The notes under the pieces were generated by a model. That model saw only the letters and a program-made list of their open reading frames with translations. It did not search any database and was not told the origin of the DNA. The position numbers were made by a program, and so were the translations under genes. From Deltaproteobacteria bacterium (GTDB lineage Bacteria > Myxococcota > UBA727 > VGSZ01), in NCBI GenBank assembly GCA_016177705.1, contig JACOUT010000008.1:124001-188000 (forward strand): DNA of 64,000 nucleotides, read 5' to 3'. Shown one piece after another: positions 26,223 through 35,113 of this stretch. Positions within the stretch are counted from its first letter, which is position 1. The number at the start of each line of letters is the position of its first letter.

Positions 26223-27631
26223 CAGAAGTAGCTTATCCGACGCGCCGAGGCGTGGCCCCAGCCGACAAAGCGGACCAGATCGAGGCACAAGAGCGCCGCC
26301 GTCAGGCCGCGCACGGTGCGCGCGGGCACGGTGTCGAACAGCGTCACGAGGTCGCCGACCGTCTTGGTGCCGTCCATCGCCACCACCACGCGCGCCTCTT
26401 CGGCCGACAGCGGCAGATCCTGCAGGCCGTAGCCAGCGTCGCCGGAGGGCGAGAAGCGCGCGTCGTCGGGCGCGGCGGCGAGCAGCGCGGCGTCGCTCTC
26501 GGTCAACAGGATGCCCCGCAGGATGACGTCGGCGACCGTCACCTGCACCGGCACCACCTCACGCGTCGCTCGCCCCTCGAGCGTGACGCGCATGGTGCCC
26601 GACGGCCACGCGAACGAGGCGATGGCCACCCTGCGCGTGTGCTCCTCGATCAGCTTGCGCAGCTCGGGCTCGGCGAGCAGGCCGCGCGCCAGGATCGCCT
26701 CGGCGACGGTCTTCCTGCGCCCTTGCAGCACGTCGTCGCGCACGAGCGCGATGTCGTCGGCCGAGATCAGCGCCTTCTTGTGCGCCAGCGTCGACAAATC
26801 CTCGGACTCTAGGTTGGAGCGCGCGCCCACCACCGAGCCGCGCCGCAACAGCAGCACGCGGCGCGCGCGGCCGTTGGTGACCCACAGCTCGCCCGTTGTC
26901 TGCGACTGCGCGAAGGCGTCGAGCATGTCGGCGTAGCCGCGCGGCGACAGCGGCAGCTCGCCGCGCGCCTCGGGCACCGGCGCGGGCGCGGCGCGGCGCT
27001 CCTTGACGCGCGCCCACAGGTCGGCGAGCGCCCCGGGCGAGTAGGCGCGCTTGGCCTCGGGCGCGGGCGCGCCTGCCGCGGTACCCGGCGCCGCGATCGG
27101 CTGGGCGATGCCGGGGTCGGCGGCACGCGCCGCCTCGTCGCTCGGGTCGGCCTCCGCGGCCGCGACCTCGACGTCGAGCAGCAGCTCGTCGTCGTCGTCC
27201 TCGACGACGGCGCCTTCGCCGGACGCGAGCGGCATGTTCGGCGCCTCGGAGCCGCCCTCGCCCTTGTGCAACGAGAGGCCGGCAAGCCGCGCAGCCGTCT
27301 CGATGAGGGTGAGCGAGCGAAACGGGCGAGAGAACGACGCGTCCATGGTCGCGATGCGCGTCATGGCGGCCTCGTCGTCGGCCGGCAGGCTCTGCGGGTA
27401 GGTCACCACCACGGTGGCGCCGAGCTCGGCGCGCAACAGCTCGCCCACCTCTTCGCCGGTGGCGTCGGGCAGGTCGTGCTCGAGCACCACCACGCGCGGC
27501 CGCAGCTCGAGCGCGCGCTCGAGCGCCTCGACGCCGGTGCGCGCGCGCGCCGCATGGAGGCCATACTGCTCGAACAGCGCCGCCAGCAGATCGCCCAGCT
27601 CTCCCGGATCGACGACGAGGACCTCGCCCAT
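26222..27631 (-). CDS. Pseudo-receiver protein with DUF4388/PatA-like domain
   Basis: The product has 469 residues. Residues 1-120 look like a receiver domain, but the phospho-acceptor position holds Glu51 (VVVLEHDLPDATG), the acidic pair is reduced to Asp8-Pro9, and the conserved Lys is Arg (SFSRPF). It is therefore unlikely to be phosphorylated and may be locked in one state. A charged linker (about 130-230) leads to a DUF4388/PatA-like region (GELWVTNGRARRVLLLRRGS onward, about 265-350) and a C-terminal helical region (about 380-469). It starts the operon with the Tat subunit and GMC genes. A regulatory or scaffolding role is an inference. Confidence 0.82.
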   Translation of the reverse strand: MGEVLVVDPGELGDLLAALFEQYGLHAARARTGVEALERALELRPRVVVLEHDLPDATGEEVGELLRAELGATVVVTYPQSLPADDEAAMTRIATMDASFSRPFRSLTLIETAARLAGLSLHKGEGGSEAPNMPLASGEGAVVEDDDDELLLDVEVAAAEADPSDEAARAADPGIAQPIAAPGTAAGAPAPEAKRAYSPGALADLWARVKERRAAPAPVPEARGELPLSPRGYADMLDAFAQSQTTGELWVTNGRARRVLLLRRGSVVGARSNLESEDLSTLAHKKALISADDIALVRDDVLQGRRKTVAEAILARGLLAEPELRKLIEEHTRRVAIASFAWPSGTMRVTLEGRATREVVPVQVTVADVILRGILLTESDAALLAAAPDDARFSPSGDAGYGLQDLPLSAEEARVVVAMDGTKTVGDLVTLFDTVPARTVRGLTAALLCLDLVRFVGWGHASARRISYF

Positions 27632-27640
27632 GCGCCGCGC

Positions 27641-27649
27641 TGCATAGCA
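27641..27649 (-). promoter_or_regulatory. Extended -10 box for the GMC operon
   Basis: On the minus strand TGCTATGCA lies nine bases upstream of ATG 27631. No Shine-Dalgarno sequence is visible, so the operon mRNA may be nearly leaderless. It faces the divergent phosphoesterase promoter in a 144-base gap. Confidence 0.45.
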
Positions 27650-27740
27650 GAAGCAGCCGCCCCTGTCCTGTCGGTGGCGCGCCGCTGTCCCGAACACCCT
27701 GCCGACTACCCTGGCGACGGCGCAGTTGTGGTGCACCGAA

Positions 27741-27769
27741 TTGCTGGGCCTCGGTCGGCTAGCTATCCT
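27741..27769 (+). promoter_or_regulatory. Promoter of the phosphoesterase gene, leaderless type
   Basis: TTGCTG (27741-27746) and TATCCT (27764-27769) are 17 bases apart, which is a good sigma70 layout. The -10 is preceded by AGC in place of TGC. Only six bases separate it from ATG 27776 and no Shine-Dalgarno sequence is present. Confidence 0.55.
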
Positions 27770-27775
27770 TGACGC

Positions 27776-28513
27776 ATGGACCCCTGGGACCCGGCCGGCC
27801 GCCTCGTCGACGACGACGTACGGGCGTCCCCGCCGCGGCCCGTCGGCCGCGCGCTCTTGTGCGTCTCCGACGTGCACGGCGACCGGGCTGCGCTCGAGGC
27901 CGTGCTCGACGCGACGCGGCACCTTCGTCTGGAGGGCATCGTAGCCGCCGGCGACCACTGCCTCGGCGGCCCCGACCCCTTCGGCGTCTGGCAGCGCTTG
28001 CTGCAGCTCGGCGCCACCCTGGTGCGCGGCGCGTCGGACCTGGCGCTCGGCACCGTCGGCGCTAGCGAGGTGAGCCCGACCAGCGCCCGCGAGGAGGTGC
28101 GCCTGCTCACCTTCCTGCGCACGCAAGAGGCGCTGGGCCAGATCGTGTGCCGAAAGCTGGCGGAGCTGCCCGTGACCGCCGTGGTGTCGCTCGAGGACAC
28201 CAGCGGCGTGATGGTGATGCACGGCTCGCCCAATGACGATCTGCGCGGTCTGCTCGACGACGAGCACCTGGCCGATGAGGTGGCGTGCGTCGCCGAGGAC
28301 GTGCTGGTAGTGGGCGCGACCCATCGTGGCTTCGAGCGTCGCCTCGGCAACCTGCTGATCATCAACGCAGGCTCGGTGGGCAGGAGCCCCACCAGGCGGG
28401 CCGACCTTCGCACTGCGCACGCCGTGCTGGTGCAGCCCTTCAGCGACGGCGTGGTGCGGGCCTTCGCGCGCGACGTGCCGGTGCCGGCCGCAGCCGCTCG
28501 CCGTGCCGTCTGA
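27776..28513 (+). CDS. Calcineurin-like metallophosphoesterase
   Basis: The product has 245 residues. Motifs of the two-metal phosphoesterase fold appear in order: CVSDVHGDRAALEAVL (D-x-H), VAAGDHCLGGPDP (GD), LVRGASD where most relatives have GN-x-D, MVMHGSPND (H) and VVGATHRGF (GxTH). The Asn that normally bridges or orients the metals is Ala here (GASD), a deviation worth noting. Relatives include YfcE-type phosphodiesterases; the substrate is unknown. It starts with a putative leaderless transcript and overlaps rnc by 11 bases, so it heads the rnc-queG operon. Confidence 0.85.
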   Translation: MDPWDPAGRLVDDDVRASPPRPVGRALLCVSDVHGDRAALEAVLDATRHLRLEGIVAAGDHCLGGPDPFGVWQRLLQLGATLVRGASDLALGTVGASEVSPTSAREEVRLLTFLRTQEALGQIVCRKLAELPVTAVVSLEDTSGVMVMHGSPNDDLRGLLDDEHLADEVACVAEDVLVVGATHRGFERRLGNLLIINAGSVGRSPTRRADLRTAHAVLVQPFSDGVVRAFARDVPVPAAAARRAV

Positions 28514-29255
28514 CCCGTCTACCACCGACGAGGTTGCACGCGAGGGCGACCGCCTCGAGCGCGCTGAGCACGTCATCGGTCACCGCTTTCAGGATCGCGC
28601 GCTGTTGCTGCGCGCGCTGACCCACTCGAGCTTCGACAACGAGCAACCGACCTCGGTCGGCGACAACGAGCGCTTGGAGCTGCTCGGCGACGCCGTGCTC
28701 TCGCTCGTCACCACCGAGGCGTTGTTGCGGGCCACGCCCGCCGCCGGCGAGGGCGAGCTGACGGTGCGCCGCGCGGCGCACGTGTCGGAGGCCGCGTTGG
28801 CCAAGGCCGCCGTGTCGTCGGGGCTGCCCGCGCTGCTGCGCACGGGCAAGAGCATCGCCCCCGCGGTGCCGGCGTCGACGGGCGCCGACCTGATCGAAGC
28901 CGTGCTTGCCGCCGTCTACCTCGACGCCGGCCTCGAGGTAGCGCGCGCTGCCGCGCTGCGGCTGCTCGGCGAGCCGCCGCGGGTGGCGCCGCCGCGCACC
29001 GCCAACCCCAAGGGGATGTTGGCCGAGCGCCTGCAGCGTGTGCTGCACGAGGTGCCCCAGTACCAGGTCGAGCGCGACGGCCCGAGCCACGCCGTCACCT
29101 TTCGCGCGCGCGCCGTGCTGCGGGGCCGGCTGCTCGGTGAAGGAGCGGGATCGAGCAAACAGGCGGCCACCGAGGCGGCCGCTGGCGCCGCGCTGGCGAC
29201 GTTGCCGGAGGACGACGGCGAGCTGCGCGCACGCCTGGCTCTGGGAACGACGTGA
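28503..29255 (+). CDS. rnc: Ribonuclease III
   Basis: The 250-residue endonuclease cuts double-stranded RNA in rRNA processing and mRNA turnover. The catalytic signature is NERLELLGDAVLSLV (about residues 55-70), with the second acidic pair in GADLIEAVLAAVYLD (about 125). The C-terminal double-stranded RNA-binding domain includes NPKGMLAERLQRVLHEVPQY and GSSKQAATEAAAGAAL. Length is normal. The GTG start overlaps the upstream phosphoesterase by 11 bases, and its end overlaps queG by GTGA, so all three are coupled. Confidence 0.93.
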   Translation: MPSDPSTTDEVAREGDRLERAEHVIGHRFQDRALLLRALTHSSFDNEQPTSVGDNERLELLGDAVLSLVTTEALLRATPAAGEGELTVRRAAHVSEAALAKAAVSSGLPALLRTGKSIAPAVPASTGADLIEAVLAAVYLDAGLEVARAAALRLLGEPPRVAPPRTANPKGMLAERLQRVLHEVPQYQVERDGPSHAVTFRARAVLRGRLLGEGAGSSKQAATEAAAGAALATLPEDDGELRARLALGTT

Positions 29256-30205
29256 GCGCGCCGTGCGCGAGGACCCCCATGGGCGCGCCGCTCGGCGCCT
29301 GGCTGGTAGCGCGCGCGCGCGCAGAAGGCTTCGACGACGCCGAGGTGGTGCCCGCATCGACGCAGCTCGACGATGCCCCTCGCCTCGTCGAGGCGGTGGG
29401 CGCAGGTCGCCTCGCGCCCTTCCCCTGGATGGCGGAGACGCTCGAGCAGCGGACCGACCTGCGCCGTCGGCTCCCCTGGGCCGTGAGCGTGCTGGTGGTG
29501 GTGCAGTCGTACTTCGCCGGCCACCACGCAGACCTCCTCGACGCCGCGGCGCTCGCCGGCAAGGCCAAGGTGTCGCGCTACGCTTGGGGCGGCGACTACC
29601 ACGGCTTCTTGCGTCGGCGGCTGCGCCGGCTGCGCCGCGCGCTGCTCGACGAAGCTGGCGGTGGCCGCTGCGCGCCCTTCCTCGACGTCGACGCCGTGTG
29701 CGAACGCGCCTGGGCCAAGGCGGCGGGCCTGGGCTTCGTCGGCAAGAGCGGCATGCTGATTCATCGCGGGCTCGGCACCTGGACCTTCCTCGGCGGCCTC
29801 GCCACCGACGTCAATCTCGGCCCGTGTCCGCGCCTGCCCGTCGCTGACGCGTGCGGCAGCTGCACCGCCTGCCTGGACGCGTGCCCCACCCAGGCCATCA
29901 CTGCGCCCCACGTCGTCGACGCGCGCCGCTGCTTGGTCACCTGGAACATCGAGGAGGCGGAGGACGCACGTGGTGACGCGCCCGGCATGACCGGCCACGG
30001 CTGGGCCGCCGGCTGCGACGTGTGCCAGGAGGTGTGTCCGTGGAACCGCTTCGCCAAGCGCACCACCGAGGCGCGCCTGCACCCGCGGGCGGGCCACGTG
30101 GCGTTCGGCGTCGACGACGCACCCACCGATGTCGAAGGCACGCCGCTCGCGCGCCCCGGTGTCGAGGCGCTGCCTCGCCTGGCGGCGCGGGCGCTCAAGC
30201 CCTGA
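29252..30205 (+). CDS. queG: Epoxyqueuosine reductase QueG
   Basis: This 317-residue cobalamin and iron-sulfur enzyme makes the last step of queuosine synthesis in tRNA wobble position 34. Two [4Fe-4S] ligand sets are visible: CGSCTACLDACP (about residue 206) and CDVCQEVCPW (about 253). The N-terminal substrate domain has SRYAWGGDYHGFLRRRLR and GLGFVGKSGMLI, both conserved. It is shorter than the 350-380 residue versions with C-terminal HEAT-like repeats. Other queuosine genes are not in the window. The GTG start overlaps rnc (GTGA). Its end overlaps the convergent gene by 11 bases. Confidence 0.9.
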   Translation: MSAPCARTPMGAPLGAWLVARARAEGFDDAEVVPASTQLDDAPRLVEAVGAGRLAPFPWMAETLEQRTDLRRRLPWAVSVLVVVQSYFAGHHADLLDAAALAGKAKVSRYAWGGDYHGFLRRRLRRLRRALLDEAGGGRCAPFLDVDAVCERAWAKAAGLGFVGKSGMLIHRGLGTWTFLGGLATDVNLGPCPRLPVADACGSCTACLDACPTQAITAPHVVDARRCLVTWNIEEAEDARGDAPGMTGHGWAAGCDVCQEVCPWNRFAKRTTEARLHPRAGHVAFGVDDAPTDVEGTPLARPGVEALPRLAARALKP

Positions 30206-31460
30206 CGGTCGGCAAGGGCGGCAGCAGCGGCGTTTTGACGTCGGGGAACAGCGTGCCGGCCGCCACGAACGGCGCCAGGCCGTCGGCCAACGCGTTGCCG
30301 GCGCGGCGCGCCACGTCGATCTGCGCGTCGTCGAGCATGCCCTCGCCGCGATCGACGTAGAGCAGCGCGGTGACCCGCTCGCCGACGACGATGGGCACCA
30401 CGGCGAACGACGACGGCGCGTCGAGCGCCAGGTGTCGGAGCAGGATGCGCTCGGTGGTGGTCGGGTCGCCGGCGTTGCCGAGTGCGACCCGCTTCCAGGT
30501 GACGGCGCGCTCGAACACCGACGGCGCCGTCAGCGGCAGCAGCACGTCGCGCACCCGCTCGCGCCCTTGCGTGGGCGTGCGCCCGTCCCAGCCGACCGCG
30601 ACGTTGTCCCGCACCAGGAACAGCACGGCCGAGCGGAGCGGCGGCACCAGCAGGCGCAACACCTGCGGCGGCAGCGAGTCGCGCGCCTCGACCACGCTGG
30701 CGGGCGGCATGGTGGAGCGCAGCCGCTCGAGGTCGGCCAAGCGGTCGTCGGGGAAGCGCGGCGTCGACGACGGCCTCGTGTCCTTGATGACCTGCTCGAG
30801 CGCCGTCGTCAGATCGCTGCCTTCGCCAGGGCGCGTGTCGGGCACGCTGCCGAACATGGCGGCGACGCTGCGCGCCAGCTCCGAGCTGCGCGGATCGCCG
30901 AGCGGCTCGGCGGCGGGGCCAAAGACCCGCACGGGCTGATCGGGCGAGGGCGCGGGCAGCGCGTCGCCCTCGTCGCTGTGGGGCACCGCGTCCTTGCGCC
31001 GGGACGCCAGGAAGGCCGCGTCCGGCAGCACCTTGGCGATGCCGTAGGCGTCGTGCAGCGCCCCGAACAACACGCGCGGCCGAATCGCCCGCGGCTCGAC
31101 CGCCAGGCCACAAAAGAAGGTCAGGCGCTCGAGCGCCTCGGTGTCCGAGGGATCGAGCATGCCCACCACGAGGCGCGCACGCTCCACGCGAAGGCCGATG
31201 GTGCGGTGCTTCTCGGCCAGGTGGCGCGTGAGCGCGCCGAGCGCGGCCGGCGGCGGCGGGCCCGCGAGCAGCTCGGCGGTGCCGTCGGTGGCGCCGAGGC
31301 CGCGGAACAGCTCCATCAGCTCGGCGTCGGTGATGAGGCCGGAGCGGTAGAGCCGCTCGGCCAAGCGCGCGCCCTGATAGGGCGCCCACGCCCCGAGCGC
31401 CTCGAGGTCCTGCGGGGTGACGAGTCCCCGCGCGAGCACGGCTTCGCGCAGCGCGTCCAC
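30195..31460 (-). CDS. MshEN-domain protein with GAF-like C-terminus
   Basis: The product has 421 residues. It begins with VDALREAVLARGLVTPQDLE and continues through a segment resembling the MshEN domain of type II/IV secretion ATPases (LVVGMLDPSDTEALERLTFF near residue 125), which can bind cyclic di-GMP. No AAA ATPase follows. The middle is a low-complexity Pro/Asp-rich linker (about 175-240). The C-terminal part (from about 270) has GAF-like strands (AVLFLVRDNVAVGWDGR, FAVVPIVVGERVTALLYVDR). A signalling role is inferred. GTG 31460 was chosen because TGCTACCCA lies exactly six bases before it, like the other leaderless starts in this window. Confidence 0.72.
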   Translation of the reverse strand: MDALREAVLARGLVTPQDLEALGAWAPYQGARLAERLYRSGLITDAELMELFRGLGATDGTAELLAGPPPPAALGALTRHLAEKHRTIGLRVERARLVVGMLDPSDTEALERLTFFCGLAVEPRAIRPRVLFGALHDAYGIAKVLPDAAFLASRRKDAVPHSDEGDALPAPSPDQPVRVFGPAAEPLGDPRSSELARSVAAMFGSVPDTRPGEGSDLTTALEQVIKDTRPSSTPRFPDDRLADLERLRSTMPPASVVEARDSLPPQVLRLLVPPLRSAVLFLVRDNVAVGWDGRTPTQGRERVRDVLLPLTAPSVFERAVTWKRVALGNAGDPTTTERILLRHLALDAPSSFAVVPIVVGERVTALLYVDRGEGMLDDAQIDVARRAGNALADGLAPFVAAGTLFPDVKTPLLPPLPTVRA

Positions 31461-31466
31461 GGCCCA

Positions 31467-31475
31467 TGGGTAGCA
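31467..31475 (-). promoter_or_regulatory. Extended -10 box for the MshEN gene, probably leaderless
   Basis: Read on the minus strand this is TGCTACCCA, ending six bases before GTG 31460. No Shine-Dalgarno sequence is present. It lies back to back with the mnmA promoter. Confidence 0.45.
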
Positions 31476-31518
31476 CACCTGCCCGCCGGCTGACCCGTCT
31501 TGGCGTGGGCCGCCCCGC

Positions 31519-31527
31519 TGCGATGCT
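31519..31527 (+). promoter_or_regulatory. Possible extended -10 box before mnmA
   Basis: TGCGATGCT has the TGn spacer and a GATGCT hexamer, ending six bases before GTG 31534. The hexamer is weaker than in tmk or der, but the spacing is identical. Confidence 0.35.
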
Positions 31528-31533
31528 TCGCCG

Positions 31534-32733
31534 GTGAGCACGCTCGAACCTGCCGAGGTCCGCGCCGCGCGCTTCGCCCCGCCGCGCGCAAACCGCCCGC
31601 GCCGCGTGGTGGTGGCGCTCTCGGGCGGCGTCGACTCGTCGGTGGCGGCCTGGCTGCTCGTGCAGGCCGGCCACGAGGTCATCGGCGCCTCGCTGCGCCT
31701 GACGCCCGACGGCGTGGGCGCGCCCGCCGAGGGTCGCTGCTGCTCCGTCGACGACCTGCGCGACGCGCGGCGCGTCGCGGACGCGCTTGGCGTCCCGTTT
31801 CACGCCATCGACGCGCGTGCGCGCTTCTTCGACGCCGTCATGCGGCCCTTCGCCGAGGCCTACCGCCAGGGGCTCACGCCCATCCCGTGCCTCGCCTGCA
31901 ACCACGAGATCAAGCTCGGCGACCTGCTCGGCACCGCGCGCTCGCTCGGCGCCGCGCTCGCTACCGGCCACTACGCGCGCAAGGTGGTGCGCGACGGGCG
32001 CGCGGCGCTGGCGCGCCCGTTCGATCGCGCGCGCGACCAGACCTATTGGCTCTACGGCACTCCCGCGGGCGACCTCGACGAGCTCGAGCTGCCGCTCGGG
32101 GAGCTCGACAAGCCGCTGGTGCGTGCGCTCGCGCGCAAAGCCGGCCTGCCGGTGGCGGACAAGCCCGACAGCCAGGAGATCTGCTTCGTGCACGACGGTG
32201 ATCACGCCGCTGCCGTCGAGCGCATCGGCGGCAAGGGCGCGTCCGGCGAGGTGGTCGACGCGACCGGCGCCTCGCTGCGACCGCATGACGGCGTGCACCG
32301 CTTCACCGTTGGGCAGCGGCGCGGCGTCGGCGTGTCTTCGGCCATCGCCGGCGAACGCCGCTACGTCGTCGACGTCGACGGCGGCAGCGGCCGGGTCGTG
32401 CTCGGGGATGCCGAGGGCTTGCGGGTGCGGCGCGTGCGCGCAGCTCCGCTGCGCCTGGCCCAGCCGCTCGCAGCCTGGCCCGAGGTGGTGCAGCTGCAAG
32501 TGCGCGCGCGGCACGCAGCGCAGCCGGCGCGTTGGCGGGTGATCGACGACGGTCTCGAGCTGGTCGCCGAGCAACCGATCCGCGGCGTCGCGCTCGGGCA
32601 GGCGGCGGTGTGTTGGCATGACGACGTGCTGCTCGGCGGCGGCCTGCTGGTCGAGCGCGACGGGCCGTGGGCGCGAGCGCAAACGCTCGACCTGGCGCTC
32701 GAGCCGCCCCTCGACCCGGCGCGTGGCCGGTAG
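31534..32733 (+). CDS. mnmA: tRNA 2-thiouridine(34) synthase MnmA
   Basis: The 399-residue enzyme thiolates uridine 34 of tRNAs for Lys, Glu and Gln, with sulfur relayed by IscS/Tus proteins. The ATP PP-loop is SGGVDSS at residues 30-36. The catalytic Cys lies in PCLACNHEIKLG (Cys122), and the second Cys in SQEICFVHD (Cys217). YWLYG and VGQRRGVG are also family marks. An N-terminal extension of about 25 residues precedes the PP-loop. It is divergent from the MshEN gene and separated from the Hsp70-like gene by 63 bases. Confidence 0.93.
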   Translation: MSTLEPAEVRAARFAPPRANRPRRVVVALSGGVDSSVAAWLLVQAGHEVIGASLRLTPDGVGAPAEGRCCSVDDLRDARRVADALGVPFHAIDARARFFDAVMRPFAEAYRQGLTPIPCLACNHEIKLGDLLGTARSLGAALATGHYARKVVRDGRAALARPFDRARDQTYWLYGTPAGDLDELELPLGELDKPLVRALARKAGLPVADKPDSQEICFVHDGDHAAAVERIGGKGASGEVVDATGASLRPHDGVHRFTVGQRRGVGVSSAIAGERRYVVDVDGGSGRVVLGDAEGLRVRRVRAAPLRLAQPLAAWPEVVQLQVRARHAAQPARWRVIDDGLELVAEQPIRGVALGQAAVCWHDDVLLGGGLLVERDGPWARAQTLDLALEPPLDPARGR

Positions 32734-32767
32734 TCGGCTCCATGTCCTCGTCAGCGTCACGCGCTTG

Positions 32768-32776
32768 AGCTATCGG
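32768..32776 (+). promoter_or_regulatory. -10-like box before the Hsp70-like gene
   Basis: AGCTATCGG resembles the AGCTATCCT box of the phosphoesterase gene, but it lies 20 bases before ATG 32797. The leader contains GGCGGGGGAGCG, a Shine-Dalgarno-like purine run, so this would be a conventional leader. Confidence 0.4.
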
Positions 32777-32796
32777 CCTCGGCGGCGGGGGAGCGA

Positions 32797-34320
<1,524 letters not shown>

Positions 34321-34331
34321 GGGCCGGGGCG

Positions 34332-34946
34332 CTACAGCTCGACGGCGCGCCGCGGCCGCGCGCCTTCGTCCCCGTGGCGCGCGTCCATCTCGTCGGCGAG
34401 CTCCTCGAGGTCCGCGTGAGAGAGCCGCTTGGCCGCGAGCGGAAACAGCGCCTCCTCCTCGAGCTTCATCACGTCGTCGAGCAGCGTCTGCAGCGCGCGC
34501 GCCTCGGCAGTGCCCGCGGCCAGCTCGGCGACATCGCCCTTGCCGTCGGCCATCGCGGCCACCAGCGGCCCCAGGTGCTCGAGCAGCTCCTCCATGCGGT
34601 CATGGCCGCGGCTGGTGGCGTCGATGACCGCGCGCTCGCTGTCGGAGAGCTCGACGCGACGCAGGCGAGGGAACAGCCCGACCTCCTCGTCCTCGTCGTG
34701 CCACAAGAGCGGCCCAGCGAAGAACTCGCGCAGGTGCTGCGCCTTGCCGCGGGCGAGCGCGCCCTTGCTGGCGGCGTCGAGCAGCGCGGTCAGCGCCGCG
34801 GTCGCTTCGCGGATCTCGGCGTGGAAGCGGGTCAGCCGCTCGAGCGGGCCTTCTGCGCCAGACCCGGAGGTCGGAGCCTGGTCGATGCGCGGGCCGGTGC
34901 TCTCCCGGTTGACCCGGGTCTTGGCTGCGCGCGGGGGCGTGTTCAT
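34332..34946 (-). CDS. Hemerythrin/HHE cation-binding domain protein
   Basis: The product has 204 residues. After a basic/Pro-rich N-terminus (about 1-45) comes a four-helix bundle with the metal-ligand pattern of HHE proteins: RFHAEIREATAAL, PLLWHDEDEEVGLFPRLR, GHDRMEELLEHL and KLEEEALFPLAAKRL. His and Glu/Asp residues there would bind a di-iron centre. Such domains sense or store oxygen or protect against nitric oxide and iron stress. ATG 34946 follows a GGGGG run. The gene is convergent with the Hsp70-like gene (11 bases apart). Length is somewhat long for a single-domain hemerythrin. Confidence 0.82.
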   Translation of the reverse strand: MNTPPRAAKTRVNRESTGPRIDQAPTSGSGAEGPLERLTRFHAEIREATAALTALLDAASKGALARGKAQHLREFFAGPLLWHDEDEEVGLFPRLRRVELSDSERAVIDATSRGHDRMEELLEHLGPLVAAMADGKGDVAELAAGTAEARALQTLLDDVMKLEEEALFPLAAKRLSHADLEELADEMDARHGDEGARPRRAVEL

Positions 34947-35034
34947 GCCCCCACGCCAGCACCCGGCGTGCCCATGCGCTCGCCGCCGCCGCCGCGTCAC
35001 CAAGCCATGCGGCGGGTGCGCCCAGGTTCCCAGC

Positions 35035-35050
35035 TGAGCGGATCCGCTCA
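35035..35050. promoter_or_regulatory. 16-base perfect palindrome upstream of the hemerythrin gene
   Basis: TGAGCGGATCCGCTCA is a perfect inverted repeat in the 167-base gap between the metallopeptidase end and the hemerythrin start, about 90 bases before the latter. It could be an operator for a dimeric regulator. It could also be a weak terminator, though no T-tract follows. The gap holds no ORF I would support. Confidence 0.35.
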
Positions 35051-35113
35051 AAACGCGCGGCCGCGCGGGCTACCGCGCACAGGGCCACGCGCCAGTGCGC
35101 TCGCCCCTGAGCG

